Source: Candidatus Zixiibacteriota bacterium
GTDB lineage: Bacteria > Zixibacteria > MSB-5A5 > GN15 > FEB-12
Length of the DNA: 64,000 nt
Reading direction: 5' to 3'
Assembly (NCBI GenBank): GCA_019038695.1
Contig: JAHOYZ010000001.1
Span: 33,500-97,499, forward strand
Under the pieces are notes generated by a model. The model ran no database searches and had not been told where the DNA came from. It saw only the letters and a list, made by a program, of their open reading frames with translations. This document shows positions 27,897-36,150 of this stretch, one piece after another. The first letter of the stretch is position 1; every line of letters starts with the position of its first letter. The translations under genes were made by a program, and so were the position numbers.

Positions 27897-28478
27897 TCAC
27901 CGTTTCTGTTCCGGGTACTTTGCCAGCAATTCTGCCAAAGGTGGCACACCATATTTTGCTCGCTCAGAATCGGGAACATCTCGATCAATCGGTATTAATT
28001 CCTCATCACCGGTATCCTGGTTCACAACCCTATTCGTACCGTATTTCTGTATTCCTTCCGTAAAACTCAGATATCGATCAATGGAGGCAGCGACCAGCCA
28101 GCCGGCACCGTCCAGACCGGCATCGAAAGCTTGCTTGAAGAGTTCGTGTGCCAAGAGATAGTTTTCTACGCTCAGACTAACAAATTCATCATTGCAAAAT
28201 GCGAGGCCTGTATGCTGAAGCACATAACCTGCGTGTAGTTTGTCGCGCGGAGTGACCACCTCGTTGGCAGCCAGGGCGGCCATTACGAGTTTCCGTCTCT
28301 CTTCGTCGGTCCTCTCAACATCCTCTCCACGCCGGCTGGCCTGATCTTCATTAAACATGATCTGTAGTTGTTCATTGCAGGCCTGATCCATTACCGGGCT
28401 GACTTTCGGCGATTTCGCAAAGACAGCCAGAGCCACTCCCAATATGAATAGGGGCAGATAACAAAAAACTCTTGTCAC
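27897..28478 (-). CDS. Small exported protein, possible DUF6624-like
   Basis: 193 residues from the GTG at 28478, chosen because AAAGGAG lies eight bases before it; the ATG at 28505 has no such signal. It has a signal peptide (LPLFILGVALAVFA). The mature part is mostly helical, with QHTGLAFCNDEFVSLSVENY and then SIDRYLSFTEGIQKYGTN. The DR-x-n-G-x-x-YGT pattern resembles what I associate with DUF6624 proteins, but this is tentative. Expressed away from the divergent bleomycin-hydrolase-type gene. A promoter is proposed at 28535-28563. No enzymatic motif is apparent. Confidence 0.55.
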   Translation of the reverse strand: MTRVFCYLPLFILGVALAVFAKSPKVSPVMDQACNEQLQIMFNEDQASRRGEDVERTDEERRKLVMAALAANEVVTPRDKLHAGYVLQHTGLAFCNDEFVSLSVENYLLAHELFKQAFDAGLDGAGWLVAASIDRYLSFTEGIQKYGTNRVVNQDTGDEELIPIDRDVPDSERAKYGVPPLAELLAKYPEQKR

Positions 28479-28534
28479 GGTGCTACTCCTTTCGCAATTG
28501 TACATCTTCAGACTATCTAGACAAACAGAGTTGA

Positions 28535-28563
28535 AATCTAAGCCATAGTTTGTACTCTGGCAA
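28535..28563 (-). promoter_or_regulatory. Putative promoter of the small exported protein gene
   Basis: Minus strand: TTGCCA (28563-28558), a 17-base spacer, TAGATT (28540-28535). The rest of the divergent gap up to 28828 shows nothing I can call. Confidence 0.4.
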
Positions 28564-28828
28564 TTGCCTTTTGTAGTATTGTTTTCATAGTTTCATCGTT
28601 CGTTCTTTGATTTGATCACTGGGTGGCCAATCATTCATGATGAGATTTTCGGTTTAGATCAAAGGCTTTTCCACACTAAAAAGAATATTCCCAAACAAAG
28701 CCATCTTCACTGAGCCTGACCCCGACCTTCCCCCGCAACAAAATCATTCCCTTTCCGTCCAAATGTGTTAAATTAGCTCTCAATTGAAATGTGTCCACTT
28801 CGTCAAAACCACGAAGGGAGTTGTAACT

Positions 28829-30232
28829 ATGCGTTTCTTGCTAACCGTCATTTTCTCGCTGTTGTTTCTTGCGGCTCTATCAATTGCCGCCGACAAAGGC
28901 ACCCTCGACGAAGACCTTATGTCACGACTCGAAAACCAGTTCGATAAGAACGGTCCCGATGTTGGTGTCATCAACGCTATCACAAATAACAATATCCAGG
29001 ACCTCTCCCTCAACCGGGAACGAGTAGTGTCCCACGACGACCACTTCAGTCATCGTCTTAAAAAGAGCGGCATCACCAACCAGAGAGGCTCCGGCCGTTG
29101 CTGGCTGTTCGCCGGTCTGAATGTTTTCCACCCCGACATGATGACCCGTCTCAAACTCAATTCATTTGAGCTCTCCCAGCCGTACCTGACATTCTGGGAC
29201 AAGATGGAAAAAGCCAATCTATTTCTCGAACAAATGATCACGCTACGGGATCGCCCTTTTGACGACCGGGAGTTATGCGTTATTCTTCGTAATCCGTTCG
29301 GCGACGGCGGCTGGTGGCATTATGTTACTGATCTAGTTGAAAAATACGGCGTGGCACCAATCTCAGCTATGCCGGAAACCAAACAGTCAGTCTCGACCGG
29401 CATTATCAATAAACTGGCTAATCGTAAACTTCGCACTTTCGCATCCGAACTTCGCACGATGCACGAAAACGGCCAGAGCGAAAAAGATCTACGTCTCCGC
29501 AAGGAAGAAATGCTTGGTGACATCTACGCAATGTTGGTCTGCACCTATGGCCAACCCCCGACCAGTTTCACTTTTCGTTACGAAGACAAAGACTCCACTG
29601 TCTCCGCACCAGTCGAGTTCACGCCGCGTTCATTCTACGATGAATTCCTGGCCGACGCTTTGCCTGAGTATGTCACGCTTATGGATAACCCCGGCAAAGA
29701 ATACGACCATATTTACCAGATCGAATCCAGCCGCAATATGATCGAGAAAGCCGACCTCACCACGCTTAACCTGTCTATCGAAAAACAGAAAACGTATGTT
29801 CTGAAATCATTGCTCGACAGTCAAGCGGTCTGGTTCGCGTGTGATGTGGGCAAGGCTAATTACAAAAAAGACGGGATTATGGCCACCGACGTATATGACT
29901 ACGCCAGCACTTTCGATATGGATTTCTCGATCTCCAAACGGGATCGTATCCTGTATCGCGACAGCTATCCTGGCCACGCTATGGTCATTATCGGCGTTGA
30001 TACGACTTCGGATGGACAGCCAATCAAATGGCTGGTAGAAAATAGCTGGGGCACTGATCGGGGCGACGACGGTTACTGGTATATGTATGATGATTGGTTC
30101 AGCGAGTATGTATATTTCACTATCATCGATGAACGTCATCTGGATTCGGACGATCGAGATAAATTCAAACAAGACCCCATCCTCTGTCCGGTCTGGGATG
30201 TGTTCTATCAGGCACTGAGAAACAGTCGATAA
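28829..30232 (+). CDS. Exported papain-fold peptidase, bleomycin hydrolase (C1B) family
   Basis: 467 residues. Start ATG at 28829 with GGGAG upstream; the in-frame ATG at 28784 lacks one. The protein opens with a signal peptide (MRFLLTVIFSLLFLAALSIA). The C1B catalytic set is visible: Cys in NQRGSGRCWLFAGLNVF, His in SYPGHAMVIIGVD, Asn in VENSWGTDRGDDGYWYMYDD. These residues and the spacing match PepC/bleomycin hydrolase aminopeptidases, which are usually cytoplasmic hexamers; here the signal peptide predicts export. Eight bases upstream of the GlcD-type gene. Confidence 0.9.
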   Translation: MRFLLTVIFSLLFLAALSIAADKGTLDEDLMSRLENQFDKNGPDVGVINAITNNNIQDLSLNRERVVSHDDHFSHRLKKSGITNQRGSGRCWLFAGLNVFHPDMMTRLKLNSFELSQPYLTFWDKMEKANLFLEQMITLRDRPFDDRELCVILRNPFGDGGWWHYVTDLVEKYGVAPISAMPETKQSVSTGIINKLANRKLRTFASELRTMHENGQSEKDLRLRKEEMLGDIYAMLVCTYGQPPTSFTFRYEDKDSTVSAPVEFTPRSFYDEFLADALPEYVTLMDNPGKEYDHIYQIESSRNMIEKADLTTLNLSIEKQKTYVLKSLLDSQAVWFACDVGKANYKKDGIMATDVYDYASTFDMDFSISKRDRILYRDSYPGHAMVIIGVDTTSDGQPIKWLVENSWGTDRGDDGYWYMYDDWFSEYVYFTIIDERHLDSDDRDKFKQDPILCPVWDVFYQALRNSR

Positions 30233-30239
30233 GTATTAT

Positions 30240-31625
30240 ATGCACAATACGGACACATTTCTAAATAAACTCGCTTTGCTGGTCCCGGACGATCAATTCT
30301 CGGTCCAGGCCGACCAGTTGGCGGTTGCCGCCGAAGATGAATCAACCCTTCCGGGTGTTACACCCCTGGCGGTTGTGTGGGCGCTCTCCACTGACGAGAT
30401 CACAGCAATTGTCAAACTCTGTTTTGAAACAGACACGCCGGTTACAACACGCGGTGCCGGAAGTGCCCTTGAAGGCTCGACTATCCCCAGTAGTGGAGGT
30501 ATAGTCCTTGATGTCAGCCGTATGACCGACATTATCGATTACTGGCCAGATGATTTGCAAGTGCGTGTACAACCGGGTATTATCTACGATGACCTGAATA
30601 AGTACTTAAAGAACGACGGACTTTTCTTCCCTCCTTCTCCGGGCGGGTCCGGGGATATTGCTACTGTAGGCGGCATGGTCTCCACCAATGCCAGCGGTAT
30701 CTATTCGGTCAAGTATGGCGGTACCCGTGAGTATGTACTGGAGTTGGAGATAGTGACTGGCACCGGGCAGATTGTCAAACTTGGCAACCGCGCTATCAAA
30801 CGTTCCAGCGGTTATAACCTGGTCGATCTCATGACCGGCTCCGAAGGCACTCTGGGGGTAATTACATCGGTGACGATCAGGCTGGCCGGTCTGCCAGAGG
30901 GGCGGCATCAAACAGCCTTTGTCTTCGAGACCGAGATCGAAGCCTCTCGAGCCGTCTCTGAGATGCGTCGCTATGGCCTTGACCTGGCTGCTATCGAGTT
31001 CCTTGATCGAGCCGTCATTCGTGCCCTGAATCAACTCAAACAGTATGGCTTGAAGGAAGCCCCCTCTCTCTTTCTGGAGTTCCATGGTCCCAAAGAAGTA
31101 CTTCATTCCAACGCTGAATTGGCGGAAGAACTCTGCACTGAACATGGTGGTTCACGCCTGACCCTTGGCGACAATCAAAGCCCCTGGGAAATCCGCCACT
31201 GGACTACTGAAGCCATCAAACACGCCCGACCGGGCTATACTATTTTGCGCAACGATGTAGCTTTCCCGATTTCCCATCTCCCTGAGATAGTTGCTTTCTG
31301 CCACAAGATCGCGCGTGAGAATGACATCACAATGCACACTTTTGGGCACGTGGGTCTTGGGCTGTTACATGCACTAATTCTGGCCCGTCGTGACAATAAA
31401 GAAGAATGGACACGCGCCTGTGAAGTGAATGACCAAATCATTCGCAAAACTCTGGAGTTCGAGGGCACAATTTCCGGTGAGCATGGAATTGGTCTTGGGC
31501 ACAAAGACTTGTTTGAGACCGAACATGGTGCGGCCGTAGAACTAATGAGAAGAATAAAACTGCAGTTCGACCCGCACTCGATTCTGAATCCGGGCAAGAT
31601 ATTTGATGTCGAAGATGTTTCTTGA
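30240..31625 (+). CDS. FAD-linked oxidase, GlcD/D-lactate dehydrogenase type
   Basis: 461 residues. The FAD-binding PCMH domain (about 35-220) has VTTRGAGSALEGSTIPSSGG and PSPGGSGDIATVGGMVSTNA. The C-terminal FAD-oxidase domain ends with GTISGEHGIGLGHKDLF and FDPHSILNPGKIF, characteristic of GlcD and bacterial D-lactate dehydrogenases. It oxidises a 2-hydroxyacid such as glycolate or D-lactate, passing electrons to an acceptor. No GlcE/GlcF partner is adjacent, so it may act alone. Follows the peptidase after seven bases; it probably shares its message, though the functional link is unclear. Confidence 0.9.
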   Translation: MHNTDTFLNKLALLVPDDQFSVQADQLAVAAEDESTLPGVTPLAVVWALSTDEITAIVKLCFETDTPVTTRGAGSALEGSTIPSSGGIVLDVSRMTDIIDYWPDDLQVRVQPGIIYDDLNKYLKNDGLFFPPSPGGSGDIATVGGMVSTNASGIYSVKYGGTREYVLELEIVTGTGQIVKLGNRAIKRSSGYNLVDLMTGSEGTLGVITSVTIRLAGLPEGRHQTAFVFETEIEASRAVSEMRRYGLDLAAIEFLDRAVIRALNQLKQYGLKEAPSLFLEFHGPKEVLHSNAELAEELCTEHGGSRLTLGDNQSPWEIRHWTTEAIKHARPGYTILRNDVAFPISHLPEIVAFCHKIARENDITMHTFGHVGLGLLHALILARRDNKEEWTRACEVNDQIIRKTLEFEGTISGEHGIGLGHKDLFETEHGAAVELMRRIKLQFDPHSILNPGKIFDVEDVS

Positions 31626-31630
31626 GGGAC

Positions 31631-31659
31631 TTGACGCTGGCCGATCGGTTTTGTATTAT
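31631..31659 (+). promoter_or_regulatory. Sigma-70-type promoter of the DUF1573 genes
   Basis: TTGACG (31631-31636), exactly 17 bases, TATTAT (31654-31659). The spacer and flanks closely match those of the tRNA-Ala promoter at 39754-39782 (shared GGCCGAT in the spacer, TGTAT at the -10 and TTGGCC after it). Confidence 0.7.
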
Positions 31660-31708
31660 TGGCCCTGTTTGGAACCATTCAATCTTGGTTACCATATAAG
31701 GATAGATT

Positions 31709-32401
31709 ATGAGAAACGCGTTCGTAGTGACATTATTGATACTAATTGCCGGTAATGGCGTACACGCTGAGGCTGTGCTTGAAGTCCCCATGAAATCGCA
31801 CAACTTCGGTTCGTTGCCCAAGAACTGTATGCTGACCCATTCTTTCTGGTTAAAATCAATCGGTGACGATACCGTCAGCATTGACGAAATCAAGACAGGT
31901 TGCTCCTGTGCTATTACCAGGATGGAGAGTGATCGGATGGCTCCCGGTGACAGTCTTGAAATGGAGATTGAGTGGGACATCAGCAAGTACAGAAGCTCCC
32001 TCTCCCGATCAATCCGAATCTTTTACAACGGTCGTACCAAGCCACTGCGAATATCTATGAAGGGGCAAGTAGTCCAGCAACCCGACTCACTTCGCCCCAT
32101 ATCGGTTTCTCCGTTCCGTTTCGAGTTGGCATCCACAACCCAAAAGAGCATTGACAGCATTGGATTCGTGATGACCAATCATACCGACCGTGATCTGAGT
32201 TTGCGAAACATCTCAGGCGATTTCGATCAATGTGTGGTAATCTTACCGTCAATTGTCCCGGCTATGTCCACAGCAACCGGTTATATTAGACTTAATCCTG
32301 AATACGTCGATCAGGAATTCCAAACCTCGATGACAATATCGGTCGATAATTTACGCAAAACTAACTTCACTATCCCGATCAGAAGGAAATTCTATCATTA
32401 A
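31709..32401 (+). CDS. Exported DUF1573 protein with Cys-Ser-Cys motif
   Basis: 230 residues. Signal peptide MRNAFVVTLLILIAGNGVHA. The DUF1573 (ASPM/HYDIN-like Ig fold) domain follows at about 25-125, with the hallmark HNFGSLPKNCMLTHSFWLKS and a CxC site at Cys65-Ser-Cys67 (DEIKTGCSCAITRM). A second Ig-like segment follows to the end. DUF1573 proteins are periplasmic or surface proteins of unknown function. The next gene is a paralogue in which the first Cys of this motif is a TGA codon. GTAAGGATAG-like sequence precedes the ATG. Confidence 0.8.
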   Translation: MRNAFVVTLLILIAGNGVHAEAVLEVPMKSHNFGSLPKNCMLTHSFWLKSIGDDTVSIDEIKTGCSCAITRMESDRMAPGDSLEMEIEWDISKYRSSLSRSIRIFYNGRTKPLRISMKGQVVQQPDSLRPISVSPFRFELASTTQKSIDSIGFVMTNHTDRDLSLRNISGDFDQCVVILPSIVPAMSTATGYIRLNPEYVDQEFQTSMTISVDNLRKTNFTIPIRRKFYH

Positions 32402-32481
32402 ATTACTTTCAAATCGGGCGAAAATAGATATATTGAACAGAGTAGTTCTTGAAGACATATTGGAGGATGATTGAACGGATT

Positions 32482-33228
32482 ATGAAACAGTCTAAGTTGT
32501 TAATGTTCTTCTTGGTAGCCTTAATGCTTCTGGCTTGCTCAACTTGGAGTGCGCCCAGATTGACGATCCTCGAATCCGATTTCAATTTTGGATTCGTTCC
32601 GCAGCACTCAAAGATCTCTCATGATTTTTGGCTGATGTCAACCGGAGACGACGAACTTAAAATTCTCAAAGTGGTCCCTGGCTGAGGATGCACCAAAGCG
32701 CCGTTGGAAAAGACGGTGATAGCTGTCGGTGACAGCTCAAAATTAGAAATTATTTTTCATACCAAGACCTACAAGTCAAAAATGACCAAGCGGCCCAAGA
32801 TTCAGACCAATGAAGGTCCGCCTGACAAAAGGGTAACCATAACTGTTAATGTTACTCCACGTCCCGATTCGACTTACCCGATTCGAATGCAGCCATACAA
32901 GCTGGACCTTTCGCAACTCAGTGACAAGGTTATTGATGAAATCGCATTCACGATTAAGAATGTTTCGGAAGAGGTGGTAGACCTCACTATGATTTCATAC
33001 AGTGCCGCGATGTTTGACGTGGATCTGCCCGAGACGATTGACCCCGGGAAAACCGTCAAAGCCGAACTCAAGCTCACCGATGACGGTCGCAACAGCTCAT
33101 TTGAGAAATCATTCACCCTTGAGTTAAACGACCAGAGAAAGACACGCTTCACGGTTCCCGTCAAGCGTACCCTGCGTAATACGGTCGGACAACAGTCTAA
33201 GATTCGCAAACTCGACCGTGGCAAGTGA
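32482..33228 (+). CDS. DUF1573 lipoprotein with in-frame TGA: candidate selenoprotein
   Basis: Read through the TGA at 32683-32685, this is one 248-residue frame. The start is taken at the ATG 32482, which begins a lipoprotein-type signal (MKQSKLLMFFLVALMLLAC, lipobox LLAC). ATG codons upstream in the same frame at 32449 and 32467 are less suitable. The DUF1573 region has SDFNFGFVPQHSKISHDFWL and then VVPG-U-GCTKAPLEK: the TGA falls at residue 68, where the upstream paralogue and DUF1573 consensus have the first Cys of C-x-C; Cys70 follows. About 180 residues downstream are in frame with no further stop and align with the paralogue. A SECIS-like hairpin lies at 32699-32718. The alternative is a single nonsense mutation or base-call error; no selA, selB, selC or selD is in the window. 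Confidence 0.65.
32699..32718 (+). promoter_or_regulatory. Candidate bacterial SECIS hairpin
   Basis: CGCCGT (32699-32704) pairs with ACGGTG (32713-32718), six pairs including one G-T. The apical loop TGGAAAAG (32705-32712) begins 19 bases after the TGA, with G as its second base. Distance and loop guanine fit what is known of bacterial SECIS elements. A second, perfect 7-pair hairpin AGCTGTC-GGT-GACAGCT (32721-32737) follows but is 42 bases from the TGA, further than usual. Confidence 0.5.
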
Positions 33229-33245
33229 GCTATCATTGAATATTG

Positions 33246-33286
33246 ATAAGAAAAAGGCCGCCCACTACGGGCGGCCTTTTTCTTAT
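33246..33286. terminator. Bidirectional intrinsic terminator
   Basis: Perfect inverted repeat: the core GGCCGCCC (33256-33263), loop ACTAC, GGGCGGCC (33269-33276) is flanked by AAGAAAAA and TTTTTCTT, so the stem and U tract work on both strands. It separates the convergent DUF1573 and GWxTD transcription units. Confidence 0.95.
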
Positions 33287-33332
33287 TCATCCTTGGAAGA
33301 TCCGAAAACTTCCGAAGTATAGCGAAACGTGA

Positions 33333-34805
33333 CTATGGCTCGTCTATCACTGGAACCCAGTCCGGTTCGGTATGCATGATGTCGGATCGCAGCAATTCGT
33401 CCCACTCCTGGTTGAAAACCTCACCATCGACGTTCGAGTGGACTAGTCGATAGGTCTCATATTGATTCGTGAAAACGAAAACATATCCTTCACGCTGCGA
33501 GTGATACCACCAAATCTCATAAGGCCAGCGTTTGACTGGAACATCTCGCGACTCGATTTCCTCCCACGGTCCGTAAGTCAGCATTACCCTTCCGCGATCT
33601 GAACGCCAACCGTCATTTTTCTTCTCATTAGAAGAAAAATGGTCATTCGCATAACGATAGTACATTACCAGATCTTCCTGAGTATGCGAAATATCGGTAC
33701 GTGGGTTGTTCACGCTTGGATGCTCCTTCCAAAATTGATCCAGGAACGACTTCTTGCCCAGGTCGGTAAGCCTATTCAGAGTTTCCCGCTCCGGGTCAGT
33801 CAATACAAAGTGAACTAGATTGCATCTCTCTTGCAATGTCATCCCCTTAAAATGGTCTTCGGATCGATACTCTTCGATTGCGACAGCGAGTTCCTGGGGT
33901 GAGATAATGCGAAACAGTGTACTACTCGTGTCGGCTAGGTTGGTGTGAGAATCGGTGGCAATAAGTCGCAATCCATATGGACCGGTAGACCAACTCTTGA
34001 TATCGAAAGTTTCCGCAAAGGCCGCTGTCTCTCCCGGTTTGACAATGTTACGTGATCCCAGAGAACGAAATACCATTTCATCGCGAATGATGTCGAAATC
34101 AAGTCGTATCTCTTTGCCATCGTCCTCGCCAACCTCAAGATTGTACAATTCCGCATACACATAAATCATGGTATCAGTGGTGCTAAACACCGATACTGGA
34201 TTGGGTATGATAACAAACCCGTTCCGAGCCAGCCGCGATCGCGGTACCGTCGAATCCTCCGGTTCAGGCGTAATGTTATAGGCCAGAACAGGGTCGCTCA
34301 ATGACAAGTGTACCTTTTCTGGAGGCACTACGACAATTTTATCTACAAAGGCATTGCCGGTTCGTTTGGACACTACGTCAACCACTTCCACTCTTGCCGA
34401 ATAGACACCGGGTGCCACCATCAGAAGCAATTTGTTAAAGAGTCTGATCCCCTTCTGCATAGTCTCCGCTCTCGTCGAGGCGCGGACTGAGAAATATGTA
34501 GTGGACGAGTCAACCCGTTCGCCAAAGGTATTCAGTAGAACCACCTGGGCAAAAATGCGAGTGTACAAACTCGAGTCAGTTCCATCCGGTCGATAGAATT
34601 CGAATTCGCTCCGGCTCAATGAAAAGGGAAATTCAACCAACGTTAGGCTGTCGAAAGAGGGATCGGGAAAAGTGGTTGCCCCGGCATAGACCGTCAGCCC
34701 GGTGTCCAAATCTGGCTGAGCAATGACGGCGGTACTAATCAACCCGACAGTGCAAGCCAGTACCATTGTTATTTGCTTCAGGATTGTAGTCAAAGTTCTC
34801 TCCAT
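33333..34805 (-). CDS. GWxTD-domain exported protein (second of a pair)
   Basis: 490 residues from the ATG at 34805, one base after the neighbour's TAA; the open frame extends 67 codons further into that gene but the extension is a shadow. Signal peptide MERTLTTILKQITMVLACTV. The middle is beta-rich. The C-terminal GWxTD domain has DLVMYYRYANDHFSSNEKKN, then GWRSDRGRVMLTYGPWEEIE and WPYEIWWYHSQREGYVFVF. GWxTD proteins occur in pairs in several phyla, and their function is unknown. Here the motif is GWRSD, i.e. Ser in place of Thr, while the upstream paralogue keeps GWRTD. Confidence 0.85.
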   Translation of the reverse strand: MERTLTTILKQITMVLACTVGLISTAVIAQPDLDTGLTVYAGATTFPDPSFDSLTLVEFPFSLSRSEFEFYRPDGTDSSLYTRIFAQVVLLNTFGERVDSSTTYFSVRASTRAETMQKGIRLFNKLLLMVAPGVYSARVEVVDVVSKRTGNAFVDKIVVVPPEKVHLSLSDPVLAYNITPEPEDSTVPRSRLARNGFVIIPNPVSVFSTTDTMIYVYAELYNLEVGEDDGKEIRLDFDIIRDEMVFRSLGSRNIVKPGETAAFAETFDIKSWSTGPYGLRLIATDSHTNLADTSSTLFRIISPQELAVAIEEYRSEDHFKGMTLQERCNLVHFVLTDPERETLNRLTDLGKKSFLDQFWKEHPSVNNPRTDISHTQEDLVMYYRYANDHFSSNEKKNDGWRSDRGRVMLTYGPWEEIESRDVPVKRWPYEIWWYHSQREGYVFVFTNQYETYRLVHSNVDGEVFNQEWDELLRSDIMHTEPDWVPVIDEP

Positions 34806-34806
34806 A

Positions 34807-36150
34807 TTAATAGCCAGGGCGTTGGTCAAGACCGTCATAAGGATAGATAAGACGATAGTCTCCATTATCGTGTTCGTCAACAAATGTAAACTTGCGGTAT
34901 GGCCCCTGTTCGAAGTAGTGCCAACTCTGATACGGGTAGCGATCCATTGCAAACGGGTAATCATCAATTTGATCAGGCTCGCCATATTCGACAAGGATTC
35001 TACCACGATCCGTACGCCATCCCTTCCGCCCCATCAGCGAGAATCGTTGATCGGCGACGTTTATCCTATGGTAGAAACGTACTTTGAGTTCATTGATGGC
35101 CGTCGAAGGATTCGGATCCCGCGAAGCCCAAAATTCATTAAAAGCCAGTAACCTCTCCTCATACGAAACAATAGACCTGAGTCGCTTGGTTTCCCCCGGA
35201 TTAGCAATGAATTCAAGCTGGTCCACAGCCTCGTCGTAATCATGCTTCAACAAGGTCAATTGGTTCCACGGAACTTCAAACGTTACTTTCTTCTCGTCTA
35301 GTTTCTTCCAGCGTCGGCCACGTAACTGGACATTCATTTCATACTCGCCCACCCGAAAATCAGTAAGGGATACTTCTCGTAACTGACGAACTATCGGTTG
35401 GTCAAGGACCGTGCGGACAGAATCTCGATACTGCAAACCGTGGCGATTATGCCGCAAGGATGTCACAACCGTGACCTCATCACAGCAATCAGTTCCCTTG
35501 TTGATCTCCATATAGAACAGCAGACGACTATCATCCTCTCCCCCGAATAATCCAGTCAGCGACGGCACTACCTCCATACCCGCCTTGAAAAAATCACTTA
35601 CGGACGAATCACCGCTAGCCGAATCGACAGCCACAGTAGCATGAACCAACTCTATATCAGACAATTTCGGTTTTGATGTCTGGAGGGACTTGAGATTTAG
35701 TTTGAGCTCCCGTCTGAAAGTGAGGCTACTGTGTTTGTCGGACAATACGAAACTCAGACGATGCTTGCCTGTGGGGAGCTCGAAGTTAGTTTGGCCGATA
35801 CGATAATCCGTGCGGGATCGGGTTCGGCTGTAGTCAACCACCTGCACCGACCGTTCTTCACGGTGTGAAGCTACTGTCAGCCCGTCCTTCCCAATAACTT
35901 TGATCGTGATCTCGTAATCAGCCCGATAAATCCCTCCCGTCATGCGGAAAGGCAAGATTTCGTTGTATACCTGGTAGTACACCTCAAGCCGAATCTGGCT
36001 CTGGTCCTGCCCTGCAAAACTGGCATAGTTCAACAGGATATTCTGGCGCTCCAGAGAGGGCTTGTAAAACAGCGGTTGCGCGAGAACTTGCCCGGTCAGG
36101 ATACCGACGACAATCAGCGCATATGACAATATCTTTCTCAAGACAATCAC
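34807..36150 (-). CDS. GWxTD-domain exported protein (first of a pair)
   Basis: 447 residues. Signal peptide MIVLRKILSYALIVVGILTG. The beta-rich N-terminal two thirds is followed by the GWxTD domain (about 330-445): FNEFWASRDPNPSTAINELK, then GWRTDRGRILVEYGEPDQID and YPYQSWHYFEQG. The EYGEPD-x5 segment is the typical continuation. Immediately downstream of the lipoprotein gene, with the stop and start adjacent (36150/36151), so translation is coupled. Similar architecture to the following gene suggests a tandem duplication or a heteromeric partner. Confidence 0.87.
   Translation of the reverse strand: MIVLRKILSYALIVVGILTGQVLAQPLFYKPSLERQNILLNYASFAGQDQSQIRLEVYYQVYNEILPFRMTGGIYRADYEITIKVIGKDGLTVASHREERSVQVVDYSRTRSRTDYRIGQTNFELPTGKHRLSFVLSDKHSSLTFRRELKLNLKSLQTSKPKLSDIELVHATVAVDSASGDSSVSDFFKAGMEVVPSLTGLFGGEDDSRLLFYMEINKGTDCCDEVTVVTSLRHNRHGLQYRDSVRTVLDQPIVRQLREVSLTDFRVGEYEMNVQLRGRRWKKLDEKKVTFEVPWNQLTLLKHDYDEAVDQLEFIANPGETKRLRSIVSYEERLLAFNEFWASRDPNPSTAINELKVRFYHRINVADQRFSLMGRKGWRTDRGRILVEYGEPDQIDDYPFAMDRYPYQSWHYFEQGPYRKFTFVDEHDNGDYRLIYPYDGLDQRPGY

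Noticed and set aside
32449..32685. Separate short gene ending at the TGA, with a second gene starting at 32704
   Set aside because: Both parts belong to one domain that is continuous in the paralogue; a Sec readthrough or a single mutation explains them better.
32721..32737. Perfect AGCTGTC hairpin as the SECIS
   Set aside because: Its loop is 42 bases after the TGA, beyond the range seen in bacterial SECIS elements; kept as a secondary possibility.
34806..35006. N-terminal extension of the second GWxTD protein
   Set aside because: It runs through the coding sequence of the preceding gene in another frame; a signal peptide begins at the ATG 34805.
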